The translations under genes and the position numbers were made by a program. The notes beneath the pieces are model-generated. The model was not told where the DNA came from and did not search any database. It was given only the letters and a program-made list of their open reading frames with translations. Shown piece by piece: positions 8,170-18,492 of a DNA stretch of 64,000 nucleotides. How positions within the stretch are numbered: the first letter of the stretch is position 1; each line of letters starts with the position of its first letter. This DNA is from Comamonas avium (lineage in GTDB: Bacteria; Pseudomonadota; Gammaproteobacteria; Burkholderiales; Burkholderiaceae_C), in the NCBI RefSeq assembly GCF_014836675.1, contig NZ_JACSQK010000006.1, positions 333,214-397,213 on the forward strand, read 5' to 3'.

Positions 8170-11100
8170 ATGCCCTTGAAGATCACGTTTCCAGAGTCCC
8201 TGCCCGTATCCAGTCGCCGTGAAGAAATCATGGAGGTGATGGAGCGCCACCAAGTCGTCATCGTGTGTGGTGAGACGGGTTCGGGCAAGACCACCCAGCT
8301 GCCCAAGATTGCCCTGGCGCTGGGGCGCGGCAAGATCAATGCGCAGCCAGATGCCAGCGGCAATGTGCGCGGTCACCTCATCGGCCATACGCAGCCGCGG
8401 CGCATTGCGGCAAGCTCGGTGGCCAAGCGCATCGCCGAAGAATTGAACACCCCGCTGGGCGAGCTGGTGGGCTACAAGGTGCGTTTTCAGGACACGCTGC
8501 AAAAAAATGCCTCCGTCAAGCTGATGACCGACGGTATTTTGCTGGCCGAAACACAGACGGACCCGCTGCTCAAGGCGTATGACACGCTGATCATTGACGA
8601 GGCCCACGAGCGCAGCCTGAACATCGACTTTTTGCTGGGTTACCTCAAGCAGATTTTGCCCAAGCGCCCCGATCTGAAGGTAGTGGTCACCTCGGCCACG
8701 ATTGATGCCAACCGCTTTGCCCAGCACTTTGCGGGCAAGGAAGGCCCGGCGCCCGTGATCATGGTCTCGGGCCGCACCTTCCCGGTGGAAATGCGCTACC
8801 GCCCGTTTGAGGAAAAGAAGGACTACGACCTCAACGACGCCATAGCCGATGGTGTCGATGAGCTGTGGAGCGGTGGTGCCAAGGGCGGCGACATCCTGAT
8901 CTTTCTGCCCGGCGAGCGCGAAATCCGTGAAGCGGCCGACCATCTGCGCAAGCACCTGCAGCACCATCCTGCGCTGCGCAGTGCCGAGGTGCTGCCGCTG
9001 TTCTCGCGCCTGTCGCAGGCCGAGCAAGACCGTATTTTTGATGGTCACACGGGCCGGCGCATTGTGCTGGCCACCAACGTGGCCGAAACCTCGCTGACGG
9101 TGCCCGGCATTCGCTACGTGATTGACGCAGGCACGGCACGTGTCAAGCGCTATTCCTTTCGTAGCAAGGTAGAGCAGTTGCTGGTGGAGCCCATCAGCCA
9201 GGCGGCGGCCAACCAGCGTGCAGGCCGTTGTGGCCGTGTGGCCAACGGCATCTGTATCCGCCTGTATGACGAGGCTGATTTCACCAGCCGTACACCGTTT
9301 ACCGACCCCGAAATTCTGCGCAGCTCTCTGGCGGGCGTGATCTTGCGCATGAAATCGCTGGGGTTGGGCGATGTGGTGAACTTTCCGTTCCTTGAGGCCC
9401 CCTCGGGCCGCGCCATTGCCGACGGCTACCAGCTGCTGGCCGAGCTGGGCGCGGTGGACGAGCGCGGCAACCTGCTGCACATGGGCAAGGAGCTGTCGCG
9501 CCTGCCGCTGGACCCGCGTGTGGGCCGCATGATTGTGGAGGCGCGCGAGCGCGGGGCGCTGGCCGAGGTGCTGATCATTGCCTCAGCACTGAGCGTGCAG
9601 GACGTACGCGACCGGCCTTTGGAGGCGCAGCAGCAGGCCGACCAGCAGCACGCCAAGTTTGACGACGAAAAGAGCGAATTCAGCGGCTACCTGCGCCTGT
9701 GGAAGTGGCTGCAGGATGCCCGTGGCGGCAAGGTGGTGGCCAAAAGCCGTGCCGAGATGGCGGCGCAAACCCAGCCTGCTGCCAGGCCCAGCGCGCGCAA
9801 CCAGGCATTCCTGCCCGTCAGCCAGCGCACCAGCGGCGCGCAGGTGCAGGGCACCGTAGAAGAACGACTGGCGCTGTTCAGCCCTGCCGACGTGGTGGAA
9901 GACGCCACGCACAAAATCAGCAACCGCCAGTGGGAGCAGTTGCTGCGCCAGAACTTCATCAACATTCGCCGTGTGCGCGAGTGGCGTGACATTCACAGCC
10001 AGTTGATGACGGTGATCAAAGAGCACAAGTGGCTCATCAACAGCGAGCCCGCAGGCTACGAGCCTGTGCACCTGTCCATGCTGTCTGGGCTGCTGGGCAA
10101 TATCGGCTACAAGGGCGAAGAAAGCGATGCCTACCTGGGCGCACGCGGTATCAAGTTTCACCCGCACCCCGGCGCGCATTTGAGCAAAAAGCCCGGCCGC
10201 TGGATTGTGGCGGCCGAGCTGGTGGAAACCTCGCGCCTGTACGGGCGCGGCATTGCGGCGATTGAGCCGCAGTGGCTCGAAGAGGTGGGCGCGCACCTTT
10301 TAAAAAAGCAGCTGCTGGACCCACACTGGTCCAAAAAACAGGCCGATGTGGTGGCGCAGGAGCGCGCCACGCTGTATGGGCTGGTGGTCTACAACGGACG
10401 CAGCGTCAGCTATGGCCGGGTCGATCCGGATGCCGCGCGCACCATGTTCATTCGCCAGGCGCTGGTAGAGGGGCAGTGGGACACGCAGTGGCACTTTCTG
10501 CCCTCCAACATCAAGATGGTGCGCAAGGTGGAAGACCTGGAGCACAAGTCGCGCCGCCAGGACGTGCTGGTGGACGATGAGCTGATCTTCGCCTTCTATG
10601 ACCAGCATCTGCCCAAGGGCATCTACAGCGGTGCCACGTTTGACAAGTGGTTCCGCGTGGCCAGCAAAGGCCAGTCTGAGTTGCTGCGCCTGTCCAAAGA
10701 CGAGCTGATGCGCCATGAGGCGGCAGGCATCACCACTGACAATTTCCCCAAGATCGTCAAGCTCGGCGGCGTCGATTGCAGCGCCACCTACCTACACAGC
10801 CCCGGCGATGCACGCGATGGCATCACGGTGACGGTGCCGCTGTTTGTGCTCAACCAGGTCTCTGAGGAACGGGCCGAATGGCTGGTGCCGGGCATGCTCA
10901 AGGACAAGATTCAGGCCTTGCTCAAAAGCCTGCCCCAGCGCCCGCGCAGCCGCTTTGTGCCGCTGCCCGAAAGCGCAGCGCGCCTGGCCGAGCTGTTTAC
11001 GCAAAGCGAGCGCTGGGCCAGGGGTGGACTGATTGATGTGCTGCTCAAGCAGGTGCGCGATGAAACCTCGCTGGATGTCAAGCGCGCTGACTTCAAGCTG

Positions 11101-12231
11101 GACATGCTCAGCCCGCACCTGTTCATGAACTTTCGCATCGTTGACGAGCATGGCCGCCAGCTGGGCCAGGGCCGCAATCTGGGCGCGCTCAAGGCCGAGT
11201 GGGGCGTCAAGGCGCGTGGTGCGTTTCAGGCTTTGGCATCATTAAAGGTAGCTGCTACCGTAGAGCAGTCAACAGTTTCAGATAAAAAAGTATCTGAAAA
11301 CAAGCAACTGCAAGCGATAGTAGCTCCTAAAAACGATAAGACAGCCGCCAAGGCATCGACTGCACCGCCACCTGAAAAGGCCGACCAGCGTTACACCGCA
11401 TGGAGTTTTGGCCAGCTGCCAGAGCTGATGGAAATCAGCAAGGGCAGCACCACCTTGATTGGCTTTCCTGCGCTGATCGATCACGGCACCGATGTAGGCA
11501 TTGAGGTGTTTGACGAACCCGAGGTGGCCGCCGCCAAGCACCGTCTGGGCTTGCGCCGCCTGTTTGCGCTGCAGATCAAGGATGCGCTCAAGTACCTGGA
11601 AAAGAACATTCCAGACCTGCAGAAAATGGCCGTTGCCTACATGCCGCTGGGCACGCAGGAAGAGCTGCGCGGCCAGATCATTGATGTGGCAATTGACCGC
11701 GCATTTTTGCAGGAGCCGCTGCCCGCCAATGAGGCGGACTTCAAGCAGCGCGTGCAGGATGGCCGTGGCCGCCTGACGTTGATTGCCAACGAAGTGGCAC
11801 GCATGGCCGGCGTGATTTTGGTGGAGTACGCCGCCGCTGCGCGCAAGATCAAGGACACCAAGAACGCCCCGGAAGCCACCAAGGATGCGAGCGAGCAGCT
11901 GCAAAAGCTGATGCCCAAAAACTTCATTGCCGTGGCCCCCTGGAGCCAGCTGGCCCACTACGCCCGCTACCTCAAGGCCATCACCATTCGGCTGGACAAG
12001 TACCGCGCAGACCCGGCGCGTGATGCCGCCAAACTCAAAGAGCTGCAGCCGCTGGAGCAGCGTTACTGGCGTCTGGTGGCCGAACGCAAGGGCGCAGTCG
12101 ATGCCCGCATGCAGGAATACCGCTGGATGCTGCAAGAGCTACGCGTGAGCTTTTTCGCGCAAGAGCTGCGTACGCCGTACCCCGTCAGCGCCAAGCGGCT
12201 GGACAAGGTGTGGGCGCAACTGCAGCAGTAA
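8170..12231 (+). CDS. hrpA: ATP-dependent RNA helicase HrpA
   Basis: 1353 residues. DEAH-box helicase core: Walker A GETGSGKTTQ at residues 34-43, DEAH at 143-146, SAT at 175-177 and QRAGRCGR near 349-356, then the winged-helix, helicase-associated and OB-fold regions and the long C-terminal DUF3418 region (TAWSFGQLPELMEI) of bacterial HrpA. HrpA unwinds RNA in a 3'-5' direction and in E. coli rescues stalled ribosomes and processes fimbrial mRNA. The length exceeds E. coli HrpA by about 50 residues, partly through a Lys/Ser/Thr-rich linker at about residues 1024-1075 whose DNA is a copy of the palindromic repeat. No frameshift is visible. Confidence 0.96.
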   Translation: MPLKITFPESLPVSSRREEIMEVMERHQVVIVCGETGSGKTTQLPKIALALGRGKINAQPDASGNVRGHLIGHTQPRRIAASSVAKRIAEELNTPLGELVGYKVRFQDTLQKNASVKLMTDGILLAETQTDPLLKAYDTLIIDEAHERSLNIDFLLGYLKQILPKRPDLKVVVTSATIDANRFAQHFAGKEGPAPVIMVSGRTFPVEMRYRPFEEKKDYDLNDAIADGVDELWSGGAKGGDILIFLPGEREIREAADHLRKHLQHHPALRSAEVLPLFSRLSQAEQDRIFDGHTGRRIVLATNVAETSLTVPGIRYVIDAGTARVKRYSFRSKVEQLLVEPISQAAANQRAGRCGRVANGICIRLYDEADFTSRTPFTDPEILRSSLAGVILRMKSLGLGDVVNFPFLEAPSGRAIADGYQLLAELGAVDERGNLLHMGKELSRLPLDPRVGRMIVEARERGALAEVLIIASALSVQDVRDRPLEAQQQADQQHAKFDDEKSEFSGYLRLWKWLQDARGGKVVAKSRAEMAAQTQPAARPSARNQAFLPVSQRTSGAQVQGTVEERLALFSPADVVEDATHKISNRQWEQLLRQNFINIRRVREWRDIHSQLMTVIKEHKWLINSEPAGYEPVHLSMLSGLLGNIGYKGEESDAYLGARGIKFHPHPGAHLSKKPGRWIVAAELVETSRLYGRGIAAIEPQWLEEVGAHLLKKQLLDPHWSKKQADVVAQERATLYGLVVYNGRSVSYGRVDPDAARTMFIRQALVEGQWDTQWHFLPSNIKMVRKVEDLEHKSRRQDVLVDDELIFAFYDQHLPKGIYSGATFDKWFRVASKGQSELLRLSKDELMRHEAAGITTDNFPKIVKLGGVDCSATYLHSPGDARDGITVTVPLFVLNQVSEERAEWLVPGMLKDKIQALLKSLPQRPRSRFVPLPESAARLAELFTQSERWARGGLIDVLLKQVRDETSLDVKRADFKLDMLSPHLFMNFRIVDEHGRQLGQGRNLGALKAEWGVKARGAFQALASLKVAATVEQSTVSDKKVSENKQLQAIVAPKNDKTAAKASTAPPPEKADQRYTAWSFGQLPELMEISKGSTTLIGFPALIDHGTDVGIEVFDEPEVAAAKHRLGLRRLFALQIKDALKYLEKNIPDLQKMAVAYMPLGTQEELRGQIIDVAIDRAFLQEPLPANEADFKQRVQDGRGRLTLIANEVARMAGVILVEYAAAARKIKDTKNAPEATKDASEQLQKLMPKNFIAVAPWSQLAHYARYLKAITIRLDKYRADPARDAAKLKELQPLEQRYWRLVAERKGAVDARMQEYRWMLQELRVSFFAQELRTPYPVSAKRLDKVWAQLQQ
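11250..11325. repeat. Palindromic repeat element, copy C, inside the hrpA reading frame
   Basis: Arms AGCTGCTACCG (11250-11260) and CGATAGTAGCT (11315-11325) plus an inner hairpin GTTTCAGATA / TATCTGAAAAC (11275-11301) match the plan of copies at 3314 and 23897. Local base composition is clearly more AT-rich than the surrounding gene. It is translated in frame as part of a linker just before the TAWSFGQLPE block. Confidence 0.75.
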
Positions 12232-12246
12232 GCGTTTTCGTATTGC

Positions 12247-12299
12247 GCCACCGCCACCGCCACTGCCACCGCCACTGCCACCGCAGCAGGAGCGGTGGC
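12247..12299. repeat. Hexanucleotide tract and hairpin after hrpA
   Basis: About six units of CCGCCA/CTGCCA follow the hrpA stop (about 12247-12284). The last unit forms a perfect 8-bp hairpin with GCGGTGGC at 12292-12299 (loop AGCAGGA). There is no T-run, so it is not a classic terminator, though it may protect the mRNA 3' end. Confidence 0.6.
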
Positions 12300-12355
12300 G
12301 GGTACACCCCCCGGTCCACACCCCCCGGATCGGGTTTTGACATAGAGATTTTTGA

Positions 12356-12859
12356 ATGACCGATATCACCCAAGACCTGCGCGTGGTTGCCATTGACAAC
12401 GACAGCTACGACCAGGCTGTGGCCGCTGCCCGGACCTACTGCGTGGGCGATGACCCTGCGGGCTTTGCCTTCACAGGCAAGGCGACGCTGATGTTCCAGC
12501 GCGAGGCAGATACGTGGGCGCATGAGTCTTTCAGCAGCACGCCGTTGATTCGGCATGTAAATCCCGTGCAGGGTGCTGCAGACGCAGATGCTGCGCAGAC
12601 TGCAGATTTTCTGCGCGCTGTGGCCGATCAGGTCACTTACATGCATGTGCCAGCCGAGTGCCAGACCATGCAGGTCGATGATGTGTGGGGCATTGACTGT
12701 GAATTTTTGATGTTTGCCATGCCACACCCTGCGCAAGAAGGTGGCACGGCATGGCTGCTGGTGCCTGGGCCGCACGATCGCGTGGTGTCATCGCGCCAAA
12801 CGGTACAGGACTACCAGTTCGCAGAAATCAAGGCAGCCGCCAAAGACCTGGGCTTGTAA
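12356..12859 (+). CDS. Hypothetical protein, 167 residues
   Basis: A soluble acidic protein with no signal peptide and no membrane segment. Notable stretches are DDPAGFAFTGKATLMFQRE, VTYMHVPAECQTMQVDDVWG and VPGPHDRVVSSRQTVQDYQF. GC content and codon use match the neighbours, so it is a normal resident gene. It follows hrpA in the same direction after the hexanucleotide tract and is followed by about 260 bases without a gene before panD. I do not recognise the family. Confidence 0.7.
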   Translation: MTDITQDLRVVAIDNDSYDQAVAAARTYCVGDDPAGFAFTGKATLMFQREADTWAHESFSSTPLIRHVNPVQGAADADAAQTADFLRAVADQVTYMHVPAECQTMQVDDVWGIDCEFLMFAMPHPAQEGGTAWLLVPGPHDRVVSSRQTVQDYQFAEIKAAAKDLGL

Positions 12860-13119
12860 GCGCAGGGCTGTCTCGCCATGGTTTGCTTTTTTCTGGGGAG
12901 CCAGGAGGCAGTTGCGTCCAGACAGCCTTGGGTCGTCCTGCCTTGTGCAATGCTGGCCGTCAAGCAGTCACGGTGCATGTCCCTGCACCCCCAGCGGTTG
13001 ACCCGAAAGCCTGCATGTGCACAATGCGCCCCACGAAACAAGGGGGCGCGGCGCAAGTGGGTGCTTGGTGACAAGCTGCAGCGGCGTGCCAGATACATAC
13101 AAAGACAAAGGGAGACACC

Positions 13120-13500
13120 ATGTTCCGCACACTTTTGAAGTCCAAGATTCACCGGGTCAAGACCACGCAGTGCGAGCTGCACTACGAAGGCTCGTGCGCC
13201 ATTGACGAAGATTTGCTGGACGCCGCCAACATTGCCGACAACGAGCAGATCCACATCTGGAACATCGACAACGGCGAGCGCTTTGTCACCTATGCCATCA
13301 AGGGCCAGCGCGGCAGCGGCATGATTTCTGTCAATGGTTCTGCCGCACGCCGTGCTGCCGTGGGCGATTTGTTGATCATTGCGTCCTTTGCGCAAGTGCA
13401 TGAAAGCAATGTGGCAGAGCACCAGCCACAGCTGGTGTTTGTGGACGATCACAACCGCCAGACACAGCTGCGCCATCACGTGCCCACACAGACGCTGTAA
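13120..13500 (+). CDS. panD: Aspartate 1-decarboxylase (pyruvoyl-dependent)
   Basis: 126 residues, the usual length. The proenzyme self-cleavage site Gly24-Ser25 is present in HYEGSCAID, and the residues known from E. coli PanD are conserved: Lys9, His11, Arg54, Thr57 and Tyr58. After cleavage Ser25 becomes the pyruvoyl cofactor that decarboxylates aspartate to beta-alanine for pantothenate synthesis. It heads the panD-panB-panC set, with a GGGAGA-type ribosome site just before the ATG. Beta-proteobacterial PanD normally needs no PanZ; no panZ-like gene sits next to it. Confidence 0.97.
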   Translation: MFRTLLKSKIHRVKTTQCELHYEGSCAIDEDLLDAANIADNEQIHIWNIDNGERFVTYAIKGQRGSGMISVNGSAARRAAVGDLLIIASFAQVHESNVAEHQPQLVFVDDHNRQTQLRHHVPTQTL

Positions 13501-13607
13501 ACCAGCACCTTTTTGCCTTTTGCGCAGTCTTTGCGCAAGTTCTTAATGGCGGCCAATGGCTGGTGCACCCAGCCTTGCGCCAGCGTTTGGTGGAGTGGAT
13601 CGCAACC

Positions 13608-15387
<1,780 letters not shown>

Positions 15388-15396
15388 GCAGTCCAC

Positions 15397-15415
15397 GCTG
15401 CGCCACAGGCGCAGC
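15397..15415 (+). terminator. Hairpin after panC
   Basis: A perfect 8-bp stem GCTGCGCC / GGCGCAGC with loop ACA begins ten bases after the panC stop. No T-run follows, so termination would be weak or Rho-assisted. Confidence 0.4.
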
Positions 15416-15514
15416 AAAGTGAAAAGGGCAGAGGAGATCGGTCTTACATGCGGGCTGGGCTGACATACGCAAGTCACATGCCGCTTCAAAATGGCAGTCC
15501 AGAAAGGATGTGCC

Positions 15515-15718
15515 ATGCATTTTCGATCATCCTCGTGCCGTGTTGCAGCGTTCAGTTCGCCGGCACCTGTTTTGCCTGTGCCGCCCATGCCCAGGCAGCC
15601 ACAGGACACAGACCCTTCACCAGAGGATTTGCCCCCGCCTGTGCCTGTCCAGGAACCGCCCAATGGCACGCCACCCATCGAGCTGCCGCCCAAGCCGGGC
15701 CCACAGCCGGCGGCTTAA
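15515..15718 (+). CDS. Small proline-rich protein, unknown
   Basis: 67 residues from the ATG at 15515, preceded by AAAGGA at 15503-15508. After a short Ser/Arg-rich start, the last 45 residues are largely Pro with Glu, Gln and Asp (LPPPVPVQEPPNG, IELPPKPGPQPAA). Composition suggests an extended or disordered segment, possibly spanning a cell-envelope gap, but there is no clear signal peptide. The ribosome site supports translation; the function is unknown and a chance frame cannot be excluded. Confidence 0.4.
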   Translation: MHFRSSSCRVAAFSSPAPVLPVPPMPRQPQDTDPSPEDLPPPVPVQEPPNGTPPIELPPKPGPQPAA

Positions 15719-15773
15719 GGCCCTGTGCATGCGTTGTGCTGCCCCGGTTGCCCAGCGACAGCAGGCAGTATTT

Positions 15774-16238
15774 TTAGGCTAAGGCTTTGCGCATGCGTGC
15801 GTTTTGCAGGGTGACACCATGCAAGACCTCAGACCTGCGCTCCAGCACGCTAAAACCGTGCAAAGCAAAAAATGGCTCTGCCGTCTTGCTGACGTTGGAA
15901 GTGAGCTCGGTCAACTTCAGAAACTCGGCTTCTTCATGAATCCGTGCCATCAGCTGTGTCCCAATCCCTTGGCGTGGGTAGTGGCCTGACACAAAGAAAT
16001 GGTCGATATAGCCGCTGGCCTGTACATCGGCATAGCCCACGATCACACCGTTGAGCACGGCTACGAAGGGCTGAATTTTCTGAACCAGCTGGGCCCACAT
16101 CTTCTGATCAACTTCAGGTGGAGCCCAGGCATTGACTTGCTCTTGCGTGTAGTTGCGGATGGCGACTTCATGGATCGCCGTGAAATAGACATGAAACAAC
16201 GCGGCTTCATCACCCATCTTGAATCTGCGAATCTCCAT
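15774..16238 (-). CDS. GNAT-family N-acetyltransferase
   Basis: 154 residues from the ATG at 16238, chosen because AAAGAGG lies just upstream; the open frame continues another 16 codons. It begins MEIRRFKMGDEAALFHVY, the beta1-alpha1 of GNAT, and has the acetyl-CoA-binding motif A as FFVSGHYPRQGIGTQLMARI (R/QxxGxG/A as RQGIGT) and a C-terminal FFALHGFSVLERR. Such proteins acetylate small amines or protein N-termini; the substrate is not evident. It is transcribed towards the pan operon, with no partner gene. Confidence 0.85.
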   Translation of the reverse strand: MEIRRFKMGDEAALFHVYFTAIHEVAIRNYTQEQVNAWAPPEVDQKMWAQLVQKIQPFVAVLNGVIVGYADVQASGYIDHFFVSGHYPRQGIGTQLMARIHEEAEFLKLTELTSNVSKTAEPFFALHGFSVLERRSEVLHGVTLQNARMRKALA

Positions 16239-16403
16239 GCCAGCCTCTTTCTGTACCACGCTAAACGGCAAGCGTGCCTGCCGCATTCATTCAGACAGCG
16301 ATGCAACGTCTTTCAGAATGCGCAGCACGCAAAGGGGCACAGTTTAGCGTTGCGCGAGGCAAGACAAGGCCTGCATCCAGACGGCGCAGCCTGATGTGGC
16401 TTC

Positions 16404-17402
16404 TTATACGCCGTCTCCTGCATTGCCGGTGATGGGCAGCACGGTGCCGGTGATGTAGCTGGAGCAAACTGGCGACGCCAAAAACACATAGGCCGGAGAA
16501 ATCTCTTCGGGCTGTGCGGGGCGGCCCATGTCCGTGTCTGCACCAAAGTTGGCGATATCGTCTTCGGTCTTGTCTGCAGGGTTCAGGGGCGTCCACACTG
16601 GGCCGGGTGCTACGGCGTTGACACGGATACCACGGCTGGCCAAGTTAGAGGCCAGTGACTTGGTAAAGGCGTGAATGGCGCCCTTGCTGGTGGCGTAGTC
16701 CAGCAAGTAGGTACTGCCGCGCAGGCCTGTGACCGAACCGGTGTTGATGATGCAGTCGCCGCGCTGCATATGCGCCACAGCGGCGCGAGCCATGTACACA
16801 TAGCCGTAGATGTTGGTTTTGAAGGTCTCGTCAATGCGCGCATCGCACAGGTCTTGCAGGCTTTCTGCATGTTCCTGGAACGCGGCGTTATTGACGAGGA
16901 TATTGAGCGCACCAAATTTCTTCACCACCTTGCGCACGGCTTGCTCGCAGTAGGAGCTGTCACGTACATCGCCTGCAATCGACATGCATTGCGCGCCCTC
17001 GGCCTTGACATGTTTGCAGGTGGTCTTGGCATCTTTATGCTCATTCAGATATGCAATTGCAACGTTGGCGCCCTCGCGCGCAAACAGTACGGCTACGGCG
17101 CGGCCAATGCCCGAGTCGCCCCCCGTGATCAGTGCCGTCATGCCCTGCAATTTGCCACTGCCATGGTAGTTGGGTGCTGCAAACTGTGGAGGGCATTCCA
17201 TCAAATGCTCGTGCCCGGGTTTGTCCAGGCTTTGCGCGGGCATGGGATTGCTGGGCAGTGCATGGCCAGGGCCCGGTGCCGCTGCTTTGCGCGTTGTTTT
17301 TTTCTTGCTCGCTTGTGCGTCTAGGGCCTTCTGGGCTTTTTGCAAGCGCTTTTGTCGCTGGGCAGTTGTTTGCGCTTTGGCGGTGGCCATCTTCGTTGCC
17401 AT
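16404..17402 (-). CDS. SDR-family oxidoreductase (YghA-like) with Lys-rich N-terminus
   Basis: 332 residues from the ATG at 17402, which has AAGGAGAA upstream. A basic, Ala/Lys-rich extension of about 55 residues (KRLQKAQKALDAQASKKKTT) precedes a YghA-like region (GHEHLMECPPQF) and the Rossmann fold: TGGDSGIG for cofactor binding, NNAA, and the catalytic YATSK. The C-terminus GTVLPITGNAGDG is typical of the YghA/general-stress SDR group, which reduces aldehydes or glucose-like substrates with NAD(P)H. The basic extension is unusual and could bind nucleic acid or membranes. Confidence 0.85.
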   Translation of the reverse strand: MATKMATAKAQTTAQRQKRLQKAQKALDAQASKKKTTRKAAAPGPGHALPSNPMPAQSLDKPGHEHLMECPPQFAAPNYHGSGKLQGMTALITGGDSGIGRAVAVLFAREGANVAIAYLNEHKDAKTTCKHVKAEGAQCMSIAGDVRDSSYCEQAVRKVVKKFGALNILVNNAAFQEHAESLQDLCDARIDETFKTNIYGYVYMARAAVAHMQRGDCIINTGSVTGLRGSTYLLDYATSKGAIHAFTKSLASNLASRGIRVNAVAPGPVWTPLNPADKTEDDIANFGADTDMGRPAQPEEISPAYVFLASPVCSSYITGTVLPITGNAGDGV

Positions 17403-17633
17403 GCTTTCTCCTTGGGCTAGCACTGGGGGGTGTTTTCAGTTTTGCCAAGGCACCTCGAACGATGTGGGGGCAAATCTAGATCGCGGCAGTAGGAGAGGGG
17501 CTGTTTCTGGGTTGGCACAAAGGCGCACCCAATGTGGTGGTGCTGCTGCCGATGCCTTGCTGTCAGCGTTTTCTTCTTCGATCAATACCCCCTGACCGCT
17601 GGCATCTCCTGTGCTGGTACAACATGGGCGGGT

Positions 17634-18203
17634 ATGCATCGTTTTTATGGGGCGCTATGGCAGCGCATGTCCTCGCGTTACTGGCGGCGTTTACTGCCGC
17701 AGGAGCACTTTTTTGTCCGCACCATCTTTGGTGATGTGATGGGCGCCTGGCTGGCTGGGCATGTGCGCTTGGGTCAGCGCCGCTTAGGGGATACAAGGCG
17801 TGCGCTGTCGCTCAATGGTGGCTGGCTATCGTTTCCTGCCGCCATGTTTGAGGCAGGTGGCATGCGCCAGTCACTGCGCTTGAGCGACCCTGTGGTGGCA
17901 GGCATTGTTGCCCACGAACTCCTGCACGTCCTTCAGCGCAGGCAAAAGCAGCCTGTCACTCGCCAAGCATTGCTTTTGCAGTGTCAATGGCTGCTGCAAG
18001 GCCGTGATCCCTATAGCTACAGCAACTGCAGCAGTGCTGCTGGGCAATTAAGGCAGTTCTGGCGTGCCAGCGTTGAGCAGCAAGGGCAGATGTGGCAAGA
18101 CTGCGTGCAGGCGCAAGTGGCGGGTCAGCCGCTTGCGTCACATGCTTTATTAGTTGTGGCAGTGCGTGCTGGCAGATTGCGCCAGCGGATGGGAAAGCGC
18201 TGA
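17634..18203 (+). CDS. Orphan HEXXH protein, DUF4157-like putative metallopeptidase
   Basis: 189 residues if started at the ATG at 17634; the open frame begins at 17532, but its first 34 residues are Cys-rich and implausible, and no good ribosome site is visible. The centre reads SLRLSDPVVAGIVAHELLHVLQRR, with HELLH as a zinc-binding HEXXH motif embedded as in DUF4157/eCIS-core proteins (AHELxHVxQ). The second half is Gln/Arg-rich. DUF4157 domains occur as toxins or peptidases near contractile injection systems, but no such system is present here. The assignment is by motif only. Confidence 0.55.
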   Translation: MHRFYGALWQRMSSRYWRRLLPQEHFFVRTIFGDVMGAWLAGHVRLGQRRLGDTRRALSLNGGWLSFPAAMFEAGGMRQSLRLSDPVVAGIVAHELLHVLQRRQKQPVTRQALLLQCQWLLQGRDPYSYSNCSSAAGQLRQFWRASVEQQGQMWQDCVQAQVAGQPLASHALLVVAVRAGRLRQRMGKR

Positions 18204-18492
18204 AATTTCTGATGTGCCTGTTTCTCTGCCATGCCATCGCACGACCGTCTGTCACCAAGGCGTATGCAGTGCTCATATTTAGATAGCTGATGCCATAAGG
18301 CGGGTAAGAGCACGAGGCAAAAAGATGATCTTTTGTAGCGCTTTTTGGTAATTGTTTGATTTGGTAGTTCCGCACAGCGAAACATTCTGACCGGGTCGCG
18401 CAAGTGACCGCCCGTGGGGTGCTTCCCGAATGTCAGACTCCGCCAGAGGCGATAGTTTCAAGGCATTCGCAACCTGAGATGGAACTGCTGTT

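Noticed and set aside
12246..12299. Direct repeats after hrpA considered as a CRISPR-like array
   Set aside because: Units are six bases with no spacers; it is a simple sequence tract.
12336..12341. TTGACA considered as a -35 box for the gene at 12356
   Set aside because: It is only 15 bases before the ATG, so the -10 box would lie inside the coding region.
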